From positions 1 to 64,000 of the forward strand of contig JACKJH010000002.1 in the NCBI GenBank assembly GCA_020638055.1: a stretch of DNA of 64,000 bases. The letters run 5' to 3'. Under the pieces are notes generated by a model. That model was not told the origin of the DNA. It was given only the letters and a program-made list of their open reading frames with translations, and made no database searches. The position numbers and the translations under genes were made by a program. This stretch comes from Hyphomicrobiaceae bacterium. GTDB lineage: Bacteria; Pseudomonadota; Alphaproteobacteria; Rhizobiales; Hyphomicrobiaceae. Positions 8,132 to 15,291 of this stretch are shown here, piece by piece. Every line of letters starts with the position of its first letter. Within the stretch, counting starts at the first letter, position 1.

Positions 8132-8878
8132 ATGCAGCGCCACGAACCGTTGTTCAACGTACCCAACAGCGTCCTCGTCGTGATCGCTTTGCTGTTTGCG
8201 ATACACTTTAGCTGGGGTTTGATGCCACCCGACTTTGAATCCTGGTTGTTTGCCGCTGGCGCATTCATTCCATCGCGATACGCTGGCGAGGCAGACCTGC
8301 TGCCGGGCGGTTGGGTGGCAATGTTCACCTCGCCGGTGACCTACCAGCTCATGCATGGCGACTTGATGCACATCATGTTTAACAGCCTTTGGCTGTTGGC
8401 GTTTGGCGGCGCTGTCGCGTTGCGCGTCGGTACGCTCCGGTTCTTGCTGTTCTCAGTCGTTTGCGGGGTGATTGCGGCGTTTGCTTTCCTCGCTCTCAAT
8501 TGGGGGATGAGGGCGCCGGTCATTGGGGCTTCGGGTGCAGTTGCAGGACTGATGGGGGGCACCATGCGGTTCTTGTTCGTGGCCTTGGATCTGGGCGGGA
8601 TATGGCGCCTCAGAGAAGCGCCCAGATCGATACCTTTGATGTCGTTGCATGATGCGCTGGGCGACAAGCGGGTGATTGCGGCTTCGCTCGTGATTGTCGC
8701 AATAAACCTTTTGGCCTTCCTGGGCGTTGGTGTTGCCGGAGTTGAAGGCTCTTCGATTGCGTGGGAATCGCACATCGGAGGATATATGGCCGGGCTGATG
8801 CTGTTTGGATGGTTCGACTACCGCAAGCCGCACGCTCCCAGGAAGCCGGATCTGAAGGTGGTGCCGACAATACATTAG
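8132..8878 (+). CDS. rhomboid family intramembrane serine protease
   Basis: A 248-aa integral membrane protein with about six hydrophobic segments. The catalytic dyad is visible: S134 in GASGAVAG and H214 in ESHIGGYMAG. The H-x4-H-x3-N signature of the second membrane helix is also present (H75, H80, N84). Rhomboids cleave single-pass membrane proteins within the bilayer; the bacterial substrate here is unknown. AAGGAAA sits nine bases upstream of the ATG. The gene stands alone, with a hairpin about 150 bases downstream. Confidence 0.9.
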   Translation: MQRHEPLFNVPNSVLVVIALLFAIHFSWGLMPPDFESWLFAAGAFIPSRYAGEADLLPGGWVAMFTSPVTYQLMHGDLMHIMFNSLWLLAFGGAVALRVGTLRFLLFSVVCGVIAAFAFLALNWGMRAPVIGASGAVAGLMGGTMRFLFVALDLGGIWRLREAPRSIPLMSLHDALGDKRVIAASLVIVAINLLAFLGVGVAGVEGSSIAWESHIGGYMAGLMLFGWFDYRKPHAPRKPDLKVVPTIH

Positions 8879-9204
8879 TGTCGGGTTCTCGATCGGCTCT
8901 GTTTGTCAGACGGTGCAGATTGGTATGCCAGGCATCCGGGCTTAAGTCACCGGGTCATGTCACAACATTAGTCATCTGATCCAAAGTCCGAAAATTTGCG
9001 TTTTCGCTCCCGCACAATGCCCTACTTGCGTGCGGCAGCGGTTTGCCGCACGATGACACGTATGATGGGATGTTTTTGCCCGGAGTCCCGATTTTTCCAG
9101 GCAGCATTCTCAGTGTGTCGGCATGTGCCGCGCATTTGCAGTGGCGGCGGCTGACAAAAGCACGCAATTGCGAACTGCCAATAATCAGGTGAGGAGATTA
9201 ACTG
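8879..9204. other. intergenic region between rhomboid and CBS genes
   Basis: These 326 bases contain no convincing ORF. The only structure seen is the hairpin at 9030-9051. A GAGGAG ribosome binding site for the next gene lies at the right edge. Confidence 0.6.
9030..9051 (+). terminator. hairpin, possible terminator
   Basis: An eight-base perfect stem GTGCGGCA/TGCCGCAC with a six-base loop, followed about 17 bases later by a short run of T. It would lie downstream of the rhomboid gene. The T-run is distant, so confidence is moderate. Confidence 0.35.
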
Positions 9205-9636
9205 ATGAACGTTTCTTCGATACTGAAGGTGAAGGGCAAATCCGTTGCCACCGCAGGACCGGAGGATACCCTCGAGGCGATCGCCAAAAGGCTTGCGGAA
9301 CGCAGAATCGGAGCAATCGTCATTGTTGAAGAAGGCGGTCAGGTGGCCGGTATTATTTCCGAACGCGATATAATTCGAGCGCTTTCCCAGAACGGCTCCG
9401 GGGCGCTGGTTTTACCGGTAGGCGAGGTCATGACCAAGGATGTCATGACTTGCAACGAGACAAGCACGATCGATCAAATGATGGCAGTGATGACGCAGGG
9501 CCGTTTCCGCCACGTGCCGGTGGTCCAGGACGGCGCGCTAGTGGGCATCGTTTCGATAGGCGACGTTGTCAAGCATCATATCGCCGAAGTCGAGATGGAG
9601 GTGACTGCGATGCGCGATTACCTGGCGACGGGCTGA
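9205..9636 (+). CDS. tandem CBS-domain protein
   Basis: A 143-aa protein made almost only of two CBS domains (about 8-62 and 74-130), showing the repeated patterns AIVIVEEGGQVAGIISERDIIRA and HVPVVQDGALVGIVSIGDVV. CBS pairs bind adenine nucleotides (AMP, ATP, SAM, NADH) and regulate partner proteins or sense energy state. No catalytic domain is attached, so it is a stand-alone regulator of unknown partner. It has a clear GAGGAG site upstream. A palindromic repeat follows at 9763. Confidence 0.88.
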   Translation: MNVSSILKVKGKSVATAGPEDTLEAIAKRLAERRIGAIVIVEEGGQVAGIISERDIIRALSQNGSGALVLPVGEVMTKDVMTCNETSTIDQMMAVMTQGRFRHVPVVQDGALVGIVSIGDVVKHHIAEVEMEVTAMRDYLATG

Positions 9637-9762
9637 CCGCAACCGCGGGAATTGCATTGCTAAAAATTTGGGCGGCTCCTTGTGCTTCAGGCTCACCGGC
9701 GATTGGGGTGGCAACCTCAGCCGGTGGCTTTGCGTTGCGCCACATGGCCATAGATCCACGCT

Positions 9763-9869
9763 TGAGCGCATTGCGATCCGATGGAATCGGATTGGCACTG
9801 TAGCTTCTTCTATTGTCGAATTTTCTTCGACGAACCGGTGTCCACTTCGTCAGAAAATGCTCTATAGCA
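9763..9869 (-). repeat. ~100-bp palindromic repeat (family 2), copy a
   Basis: Reads GATCCGATGGAATCGG, then a CTTC-rich linker, then TTCTTCGACGAACCGGTGTCC and the GAAAATGC end. It shares these blocks with six other copies in the window. It lies between the CBS gene and the convergent unknown secreted-protein gene, where its stems could also act as a terminator. Confidence 0.7.
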
Positions 9870-9893
9870 TCGGGCGATATATCTGACGGTGCT

Positions 9894-10529
9894 CTACTTG
9901 CGCGGTGATTGATCCGGCAGGGGTTCATCTTCGGCGCTTTTGCAGGCGCCTTTTTCCAGTGCGACGATGTCTCGTCCTCGGAACGTGGATATGGACACTG
10001 ACAGCGGCTGCTGTTTCAGGGCGGCAATTGTCAGGGTTTCAGTGTCGCCGATCTTATCGAGCGTTTTGGGTGTTGGCGCCCACAGGAGCGTTAATCCATC
10101 GGGCGCGCGCGTGGACGGACAGCCTTTGGCGCATGTTTCGCTCAACAAAGTAGCAATTGAGGCCACGTGACCTGGTGCCGAAGCTGTCACATACCAAGTG
10201 CCTTGCACGTCCGCCGGCGACTTAGGTGGTGTCATCTGCGGCACGAGTTTGAGCTCGATTGTACCAATGGTCTTCTTGAACGGCTTGAAATCCATGCCGA
10301 ACGCTTCTGTATCGCATGTCAAAGCAGCATGCTTACCCGGCGTTAGCAGTAATGGTGAACCGCTTGGTTTCGGCTTGCCGCTGGTATCGGTTGTTTGTGA
10401 TGGTGTAGTCGTCTGCGGATTTCGCGCGTCATCTGCTGCATGTGCCGGGCTGGCTGGCAGAGCAAGCATCATTGCAACAGCGACGTGTAGTGCCGCGTAC
10501 CTAAGATAAATCGGCGGCATTGCGCTCAT
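9894..10529 (-). CDS. unknown exported protein, downstream of pur genes
   Basis: A 211-aa protein with an N-terminal signal peptide (hydrophobic 8-30, cleavage near SPAHAAD). A Thr/Ser/Pro-rich linker (about 33-60) follows, then a mostly beta-strand region with four cysteines, two close together (ETCAKGC), suggesting a disulfide-stabilised periplasmic protein. No known family is recognised. Its ATG overlaps the stop codon of the 48-aa membrane protein gene (ATGA), so the two are probably translationally coupled and part of the purC-purS transcript, although nothing in it suggests purine synthesis. Confidence 0.7.
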   Translation of the reverse strand: MSAMPPIYLRYAALHVAVAMMLALPASPAHAADDARNPQTTTPSQTTDTSGKPKPSGSPLLLTPGKHAALTCDTEAFGMDFKPFKKTIGTIELKLVPQMTPPKSPADVQGTWYVTASAPGHVASIATLLSETCAKGCPSTRAPDGLTLLWAPTPKTLDKIGDTETLTIAALKQQPLSVSISTFRGRDIVALEKGACKSAEDEPLPDQSPRK

Positions 10530-10672
10530 TTAAGCAACACCAGGACCGCAAGAACCGCAGCTACAAGCGGTACAAGAATGAAAATCGCTGCCTTGAGCGC
10601 AATAAAGCGCATTGCCTTTTGCGCATCGTTTGCACTTTGCGATGAGGCCTTCTTTGGAACATCGTGGCTCAT
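10526..10672 (-). CDS. 48-aa membrane protein of the PurS cluster
   Basis: This gene encodes 48 residues: a polar N-terminus (MSHDVPKKASSQSAND), then KAMRFIALKAA and a long hydrophobic C-terminal helix (about 25-47) ending LLK. I recall an annotated alphaproteobacterial family called phosphoribosylformylglycinamidine synthase-associated small membrane protein; position and features fit. It lies 13 bases after purS and overlaps the next gene by four bases. A role anchoring the synthase or tuning its expression is inference. It may be missed by standard gene finders because of its size. Confidence 0.65.
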   Translation of the reverse strand: MSHDVPKKASSQSANDAQKAMRFIALKAAIFILVPLVAAVLAVLVLLK

Positions 10673-10684
10673 GGCGCGAAAATC

Positions 10685-10927
10685 TCACGCTTCAATCTCG
10701 TAGGTATAGTTTTCAATCACCGTGTTGGCGAGAAGTTCTTCACACATCCGTTCTATCGCTGCACGCGCCTTGCTCTCGTCGGTTTCGTTGAGCTTGAGCT
10801 CGATGTATTTGCCCTGGCGGACATCGTCGATGCCACTGAACCCCAAGCTCTCCAACGCATGGCCTATGGCCTTGCCCTGCGGGTCGAGGACGCCATTCTT
10901 GAGGGTGATCTTGATGCGCGCTTTCAT
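10685..10927 (-). CDS. purS: phosphoribosylformylglycinamidine synthase subunit PurS
   Basis: An 80-aa PurS, the small subunit that, with PurQ and PurL, converts FGAR to FGAM in step four of purine synthesis. The start MKARIKITLKNGVLDPQGKA matches the family exactly, followed by the glycine-rich G-F-S-G-I-D-D-V and the E-Y-T-Y-E-I C-terminus. A longer reading frame to 10999 has no support. purC lies upstream on the same strand. Unusually, purQ and purL do not follow; a small membrane protein and an unknown exported protein occupy that position. Confidence 0.93.
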   Translation of the reverse strand: MKARIKITLKNGVLDPQGKAIGHALESLGFSGIDDVRQGKYIELKLNETDESKARAAIERMCEELLANTVIENYTYEIEA

Positions 10928-11010
10928 GTGCCCCATTCCTTGGCAATACATGGTTGATCGATTGCGGCCCTGTTTGCCTGTTATGAGGCGCGGCGGCAAG
11001 CCTTGATGCA

Positions 11011-11040
11011 GAACGGCCGCGCTTGATGGCGCGGCCGTTC
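11011..11040 (-). other. strong hairpin between purC and purS
   Basis: A perfect twelve-base inverted repeat, GAACGGCCGCGC/GCGCGGCCGTTC with a six-base loop, lies in the 177-base gap between purC and purS. No T-tract follows on the minus strand. It could be an RNA stability element or attenuator that sets unequal expression of the two genes. Confidence 0.5.
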
Positions 11041-11104
11041 CTGGTTTCGTTCCAGCTTGGCAGATCCGCTGGCTGGGCTGTGCAGCGTCAAAGCCTGAAG
11101 GCCA

Positions 11105-11893
11105 CTATTTGGCTTTTCCTGCGCCATTTGACGCCACCAGGACAGGCCCGGCACCCTTGGGGGGACGGCTTTCGTTGAGGACGCCAAGGCGCTTTGCCAC
11201 CTCCTGGTAGGCTTCAAGCAGACCACCGAGATCACGGCGGAAGCGATCCTTGTCGAGTTTCTCGTTGGATTCGATGTCCCACAGCCTGCAGCTATCCGGG
11301 CTGATCTCATCGGCCAACACGATGCGCATGGTGTCGTTTTCCCAAATGCGTCCGAACTCGATCTTGAAATCGACAAGCCGAATTCCGATGCCGAGGAACA
11401 GGCCAATCAGGAAGTCGTTGATGCGTAGCGCCAACGACATGATCTCCTCGATTTCGGCAGGGGCAGCCCAACCGAACGCCGTTATGTGTTCCTCAGAGAC
11501 CATCGGGTCGTTGAGCTTGTCGTCCTTGTAGTAGAACTCGATGACCGAGCGCGGCAGCATGGTGCCTTCTTCAAGCCCCAGGCGCGTTGCAATCGAACCC
11601 GCTGCGATGTTGCGCACGACAACTTCGAGCGGAATGATTTCAACTTCACGGATCAACTGCTCACGCATGTTGATGCGCTTGATGAAGTGCGTTGGTACGC
11701 CAATCTCGTTGAGGCGCTGAAAGATCACTTCAGAGATGCGATTGTTCAACACACCTTTGCCGTCGATCAATTCATGCTTCTTTGCGTTAAACGCAGTTGC
11801 ATCATCTTTGAAGTGTTGAATTAGCGTACCAGGCTCAGGTCCTTCGTAGAGCACCTTCGCCTTGCCTTCGTAGACGCGACGCCGCCTGTTCAT
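11105..11893 (-). CDS. purC: phosphoribosylaminoimidazole-succinocarboxamide synthase
   Basis: A 262-aa SAICAR synthetase that joins CAIR and aspartate using ATP in de novo purine synthesis. It starts at MNRRRRVYEGKAKVLYEGPE, the family N-terminus; the frame continues far upstream but AGAGGA lies six to eight bases before this ATG. Conserved segments seen are HFKDDATAFNAKK, GVLNNRISEVIF, PTHFIKR, VVRNIAAGSIATRLG, and LVDFKIEFGR with DEISPDSCRLWD. The C-terminus ends with an Ala/Gly/Lys tail. It heads the purC-purS cluster and is divergent from the ATPase zeta-subunit gene. Confidence 0.96.
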   Translation of the reverse strand: MNRRRRVYEGKAKVLYEGPEPGTLIQHFKDDATAFNAKKHELIDGKGVLNNRISEVIFQRLNEIGVPTHFIKRINMREQLIREVEIIPLEVVVRNIAAGSIATRLGLEEGTMLPRSVIEFYYKDDKLNDPMVSEEHITAFGWAAPAEIEEIMSLALRINDFLIGLFLGIGIRLVDFKIEFGRIWENDTMRIVLADEISPDSCRLWDIESNEKLDKDRFRRDLGGLLEAYQEVAKRLGVLNESRPPKGAGPVLVASNGAGKAK

Positions 11894-12275
11894 AGGTAAT
11901 CCTCTGATCATTGAGTCCGTTCTTGTTGTCATACTGCTCAGATACACTAAGTGACGTTGTTGAATTTGTTCTACCGCGGGAAGAGGTGTTGTGACCCATT
12001 GAAGTTGCAGTATGTTTTCTAATCGGTCAGCAACTGGCTCCAATCCGCGGCCGCCACATTTTTTCGCCCTGACACTAGCGGAACCGGGGCGCGGAAACAA
12101 TCTACACAAGGGTGTTGGCGACCAACTCGGTAACCAGACAGCCAAGCCATTGATTTCGCCGGAATCGATGGATATTGTAAATTTGCAACATGCCGTATTG
12201 TTGCAACAATACAACACGCTAAGCGTGTATGGTATTATAAATTCGCGTCAAGGTGGCGCCAATATGGAGGTCTCT
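11894..12275. other. divergent regulatory region, purC / zeta subunit
   Basis: The 382 bases between the divergent genes hold no credible gene. Two perfect palindromes (12196-12211 and 12214-12228) and a TGGTATTAT extended minus-10-like sequence cluster near the right-hand gene. Confidence 0.6.
12196..12228. promoter_or_regulatory. paired palindromes, candidate operators
   Basis: A 16-base perfect palindrome TATTGTTGCAACAATA (12196-12211) is followed two bases later by ACACGCTAAGCGTGT (12214-12228), and then by TGGTATTAT (about 12229-12238). Such symmetric sites beside a promoter are typical of dimeric regulator binding; the regulator is unknown. Confidence 0.4.
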
Positions 12276-12602
12276 ATGAAGGCTTTTGAAGACCGCAAAA
12301 AAGGTCATGAATCGAAGTTCGCATTCGATGCTGAAATGAAGTTCAAGGCTGAGATGCGGCGCAACCGGCTGTTGGCAGAATGGGCCGGCAAGAAGATGGG
12401 CATGGACGCCGATCAGATCGATGCTTACGCCAAGGACGTGCGTCGTGCTGACCTGGCTGAAAAAGGCCATGACGACGTGTTGCGCAAAGTGAAGGCTGAT
12501 CTTGTGGCAAAGGGCGTCAGTGTTGACGACGCCGAACTCCACAAAATGATCGATGACTTCACCCGGCAGGCCGAGAAAGAACTTGCGAGCGGTGGCGCTT
12601 GA
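12276..12602 (+). CDS. F1-ATPase inhibitor zeta subunit (DUF1476)
   Basis: A 108-aa protein of the DUF1476 family, identified in Paracoccus denitrificans as the zeta subunit that inhibits the F1Fo-ATP synthase of Alphaproteobacteria. The N-terminal inhibitory helix MKAFEDRKKGHESKFAFDAE is present, followed by a basic stretch (KAEMRRNRLLAEWAGKKMG) and a helical C-terminal domain. The ATG at 12276 is chosen because GGAGG lies five bases upstream; an ATG four codons earlier overlaps this site. It acts in the cytoplasm at F1, probably blocking wasteful ATP hydrolysis, although potency varies between species. The gene is single, divergent from purC. Confidence 0.88.
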   Translation: MKAFEDRKKGHESKFAFDAEMKFKAEMRRNRLLAEWAGKKMGMDADQIDAYAKDVRRADLAEKGHDDVLRKVKADLVAKGVSVDDAELHKMIDDFTRQAEKELASGGA

Positions 12603-12681
12603 GCCGGCGTAGCGTTTGCGCAGCCGTTAGGTTTGCATCTGTGCCCAAGCCTGCTGTTATTTTGAGAGCCGAACGGGGTTG

Positions 12682-13290
12682 CTATGCGGCTCCGTTGCGA
12701 TTTGCGGGACCAATCTGCTTCAAAAACCAACCAAAACGCATCAAACCCTCCGGCCATGGTCCGTGGCCGGAGGCTGAATTGATATGGCCAGCCTCACCGG
12801 CGGAAATGAATGTGGCTCCCCAGGTGTTCGCCAGCACTTCAGCCCTTTCAGCGTTGCAATAAGGATCGTTGGCCGAACCAATCAACACGGATTGAAAAGG
12901 CAGCGGTTTGTCGGGCAGTGGCGCGAAGCCGCTCCCCTGATAGTCGAAATCGTAGCCATTCGTCGTTGGCCACTTGTCAGCATTGTCGACATCGGCAGGC
13001 GCCACCAGAAAGGCACCTGCAATGCGCCCGGTATGCATTTTACTGGCGGCGTGCGCCACGAGCGCTACGCCAAGGCTGTGGGCGATAATGACGATCGGTT
13101 TGCTTTCGCTGCCATCGTCAATCGCAGAAAGTAATTTTCGGCTCCATGCGTCCTTGTTTGGATGCAACCAATCATCCTGATCCACGCGCCGGGCCGTCCT
13201 GAGGCTGCGCTCCCAGCGCGTTTGCCAGTGCTCGGTTCCCGAACTGGACCAGCCTGGCACAATCAAGATGTCGATTTCTGAGGTTTTCAT
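12682..13290 (-). CDS. RBBP9/YdeN-type alpha/beta hydrolase
   Basis: A 202-aa serine hydrolase of the RBBP9/YdeN family. Seen: the opening ILIVPGWSSSGTEHWQTRWE, the nucleophile elbow AHSLG, the aspartate-bearing VAPADVDN region and a C-terminal histidine in the AGHIN segment. Family members are small cytoplasmic esterase-like enzymes of largely unknown substrate. The ATG at 13290 has only a weak GGA upstream. The 139-bp twin-hairpin repeat lies just upstream, so its promoter may be within or beyond that repeat. Confidence 0.82.
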   Translation of the reverse strand: MKTSEIDILIVPGWSSSGTEHWQTRWERSLRTARRVDQDDWLHPNKDAWSRKLLSAIDDGSESKPIVIIAHSLGVALVAHAASKMHTGRIAGAFLVAPADVDNADKWPTTNGYDFDYQGSGFAPLPDKPLPFQSVLIGSANDPYCNAERAEVLANTWGATFISAGEAGHINSASGHGPWPEGLMRFGWFLKQIGPANRNGAA

Positions 13291-13345
13291 TTCCGATCTT
13301 CGGCTTCTTTCTGCATTCGGATGAAAGTTTGAGCCTGCCCTGCTA

Positions 13346-13484
13346 GTGTTCCGACTCTGACGCTTGGTTCCCTGTCGGGTCCCGACGCGTCAGCCCCGAA
13401 CCCTAGCATTCTCATTGTTTGTGTTCTGGATTCACGATCGTTTGACGACCTTCGCCCGGGAATCAAACGTTCGATCCAGAACAC
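13346..13484. repeat. 139-bp twin-hairpin element (second type)
   Basis: The element lies between CTAG and CTAG (TA at 13344-13345 and 13485-13486). Its ends are GTGTTCCGA and TCCAGAACAC. Inside are two imperfect hairpins: one with TCTGACGC/GCGTCAG arms, the other with GTGTTCTGGAT and ATCCAGAACAC arms, joined by an AT-rich linker. Its sequence is unrelated to the 161-bp element, but its layout and target are the same. Confidence 0.65.
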
Positions 13485-13496
13485 TAGCTTGATTGC

Positions 13497-14124
13497 ATGC
13501 CCATGCGTCGTCTGGTCATATGTCTGTTATTTTGCTCATTTGCGCCAGCCTTGGAAGCACAACAGGGCCCTGTTTTTGATTGCACCGAAAAATACTGCCG
13601 GCAGATTTCTAATGTGGCGTCGCGCCTTAGTTGACCGACGCTGGGACCTGCGCGGAGTCAACTAAGGCGCGTTGAACGCCACACTAAGTTCATGATTTTG
13701 CTAGTGGCCTTCATGTCGCGCCAAAATCGTATGCGGTTGCGGCTAGGTTTCGATTTTGGCGCGACAGGCCACTAGCTGTGCTGAGCCTACATATAAGCTC
13801 CGGGTCTGTGGACATTATCGCAGCGACGGTGATGGTGACGGTATTCCTTGTGAGGCGTCATGCGGCCAGAACCAGGACCGTTACCGTGCGTTCGTGAAGG
13901 CCACTTGGCCCCGCGGATTGGCCAATGCCGTAAACACACCCAATGCCCCCACGCTGCACACGCCGCTTGGGTTTACAAACGCCGCGCAGTCTTCGCCAGG
14001 GCGCCAGGCGACAGTCTTTGCGTGTCAAGGCAAGCACACGTGCCGCGAGATGGTCTCGTGTGACGAAGCCCGTTTCTATCTCACGCAATGCGGGGTGCCT
14101 TGCAATCGCATTTGTGGCCGGTGA
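13497..14124 (+). pseudogene. exported Excalibur-domain protein, split by a repeat
   Basis: The 5' part (13497-13611) encodes a signal peptide (MPMRRLVICLLFCSFAPALEA) and the start of an Excalibur calcium-binding motif (DCTEKYCRQIS). The frame then enters the 161-bp repeat and soon stops. After the repeat the same motif resumes as SCAEPTYKLRVCGHYRS followed by DGDGDGIPCE. A second Excalibur-like unit follows (FACQGKHTCREMVSCDEA, then RFYLTQCG). Deleting 13612-13774 (the repeat plus one TA) rejoins ATT TCT AGC TGT in frame. The insert is not a multiple of three and carries stops, so the gene is broken. A TTG-started 3' fragment could still be translated but lacks a signal peptide. Confidence 0.75.
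13612..13772 (-). repeat. 161-bp twin-hairpin element, copy 2
   Basis: Same 161-base length and module order as copies 1 and 3, in the orientation of copy 3, between TA at 13610-13611 and TA at 13773-13774. Hairpin B has a perfect 15-base stem CGCGCCTTAGTTGAC/GTCAACTAAGGCGCG, but its loop differs from the other copies; arms are kept while loops change. It interrupts an Excalibur-domain gene. Confidence 0.85.
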
Positions 14125-14132
14125 CGTTGAAC

Positions 14133-14960
14133 TCAGTTGCCGCGCCACGCAGGTTTGGTTTTGGCCAGGAAGGCTTCCATGCCTTCACGGAAATCGTTTG
14201 AGGTGTAGCACATTGCGATGAGGTCTTCATCGCCACCATCGAAGTTTGGGTCACCGAGCCGCCGCAATGCTTCCTTGGTTGCCCGTAACGTTAGCGGCGC
14301 ATGACTGACGAGCTGCCGCGCCATTTCAACTGCTCTGCCCATCAGCGCGGCGTGATCGGGCAGAACCTGCGTCACGAGGCCAATGCTTTCGGCTTCCCCG
14401 GCTTCGATCAAGCGTGCGGTGAACAAAATCTCTTTCGTGCGCGCCGAACCGATCAGGCTTGCAAGCCGCGCCAGATTGTTCATTGAGAGGCAGTTGCCCA
14501 AGGTCCGCGCGATCGGGAAGCCAAAACGCATGTCGCCAGTGCACAGCCTGAGGTCGCAGACCGCTGCAATTGCCGCGCCCCCACCGGTACATGCACCAGC
14601 GATTGCAGCAATGGTAGGTACCGGCGTCTTTTCGATGGTGGTCAGGATCGCATCCATTCGGGATTCATAGTTTAGCGCGTCGTCCCTGGTGCTGAAATTA
14701 CGGAACGTTGCGATATCCGTTCCAGCACCGAACGCCTTTTCACCTGCACCGGTTACAATTAGCGCCTTAACCGGGCCACCTGGCTCGATACCTCCGCAAA
14801 TGCCGGCCAACCCTTCATACATTTCCAACGTCAACGCGTTGCGTGCGTGCGGCCGGTTCAAGGTGGCCATCCCGATGCCATCCTCATCGACTTCAAACAG
14901 CAGCTCATCGCCAGCGATTTCAGAAAGCTTTTTTACCAGTGATGCAGTGGAGGGCGGCAT
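14133..14960 (-). CDS. enoyl-CoA hydratase/isomerase (crotonase) family
   Basis: A 275-aa crotonase-fold enzyme. The oxyanion-hole regions are visible as GAGEKAFGAGTDIATF (about 70-85) and IAGACTGGGAAIAAVCDLR (about 118-136). The usual catalytic Glu of the second site falls in a FGFPIARTLGNCLS context, so a hydratase is not certain; the family includes isomerases, decarboxylases and hydrolases. It acts on a cytoplasmic acyl-CoA, probably in fatty acid or amino acid breakdown. The ATG at 14960 fits the family start. It is a single gene between the broken Excalibur gene and a palindromic repeat. Confidence 0.85.
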   Translation of the reverse strand: MPPSTASLVKKLSEIAGDELLFEVDEDGIGMATLNRPHARNALTLEMYEGLAGICGGIEPGGPVKALIVTGAGEKAFGAGTDIATFRNFSTRDDALNYESRMDAILTTIEKTPVPTIAAIAGACTGGGAAIAAVCDLRLCTGDMRFGFPIARTLGNCLSMNNLARLASLIGSARTKEILFTARLIEAGEAESIGLVTQVLPDHAALMGRAVEMARQLVSHAPLTLRATKEALRRLGDPNFDGGDEDLIAMCYTSNDFREGMEAFLAKTKPAWRGN

Positions 14961-15146
14961 TGGCAGGACCTTATCGTTCAGCGCAGGGCGCCACTAAGGC
15001 CACCCAATCATTTGAACAGTTCGAACACAGGTTGTGTCAACGGGCAACCACCATGGGGTTTAAGCCGGCAAAGCACATGGCACGCCCAATCAGAGTCCGG
15101 ATCGAAATCGAACAACCGGTAGGCGCTTTGCTGACGCCTGTTTCTG

Positions 15147-15246
15147 GAGCGCTTTTCGATCCAATGGAATCGGATCAGCGCGCTAGCGCTTTGTTTGGTC
15201 GCATTTTCCGACGAACCGGTGTCGACTTCGTCGGAAAATGCCCTAG
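15147..15246 (-). repeat. ~100-bp palindromic repeat (family 2), copy b
   Basis: Contains GGAGCGC, GATCCAATGGAATCGGATC, GCGCTAGCGC, TTTGTTTGGTCGCATTTTCCG, ACGAACCGGTGTCGACTTCGT and CGGAAAATGC in that order, the most complete form of the family. It is intergenic, between the MFS and crotonase genes. Confidence 0.8.
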
Positions 15247-15291
15247 CGACGACATCGGCAACTACTTCTATGGTCCGGTAGGGTCGGGACC

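Noticed and set aside
12751..12774. CCTCCGGCCA/TGGCCGGAGG hairpin as a terminator
   Set aside because: It lies inside the hydrolase coding sequence, where it encodes the SGHGPWPEG segment, and no T-run follows.
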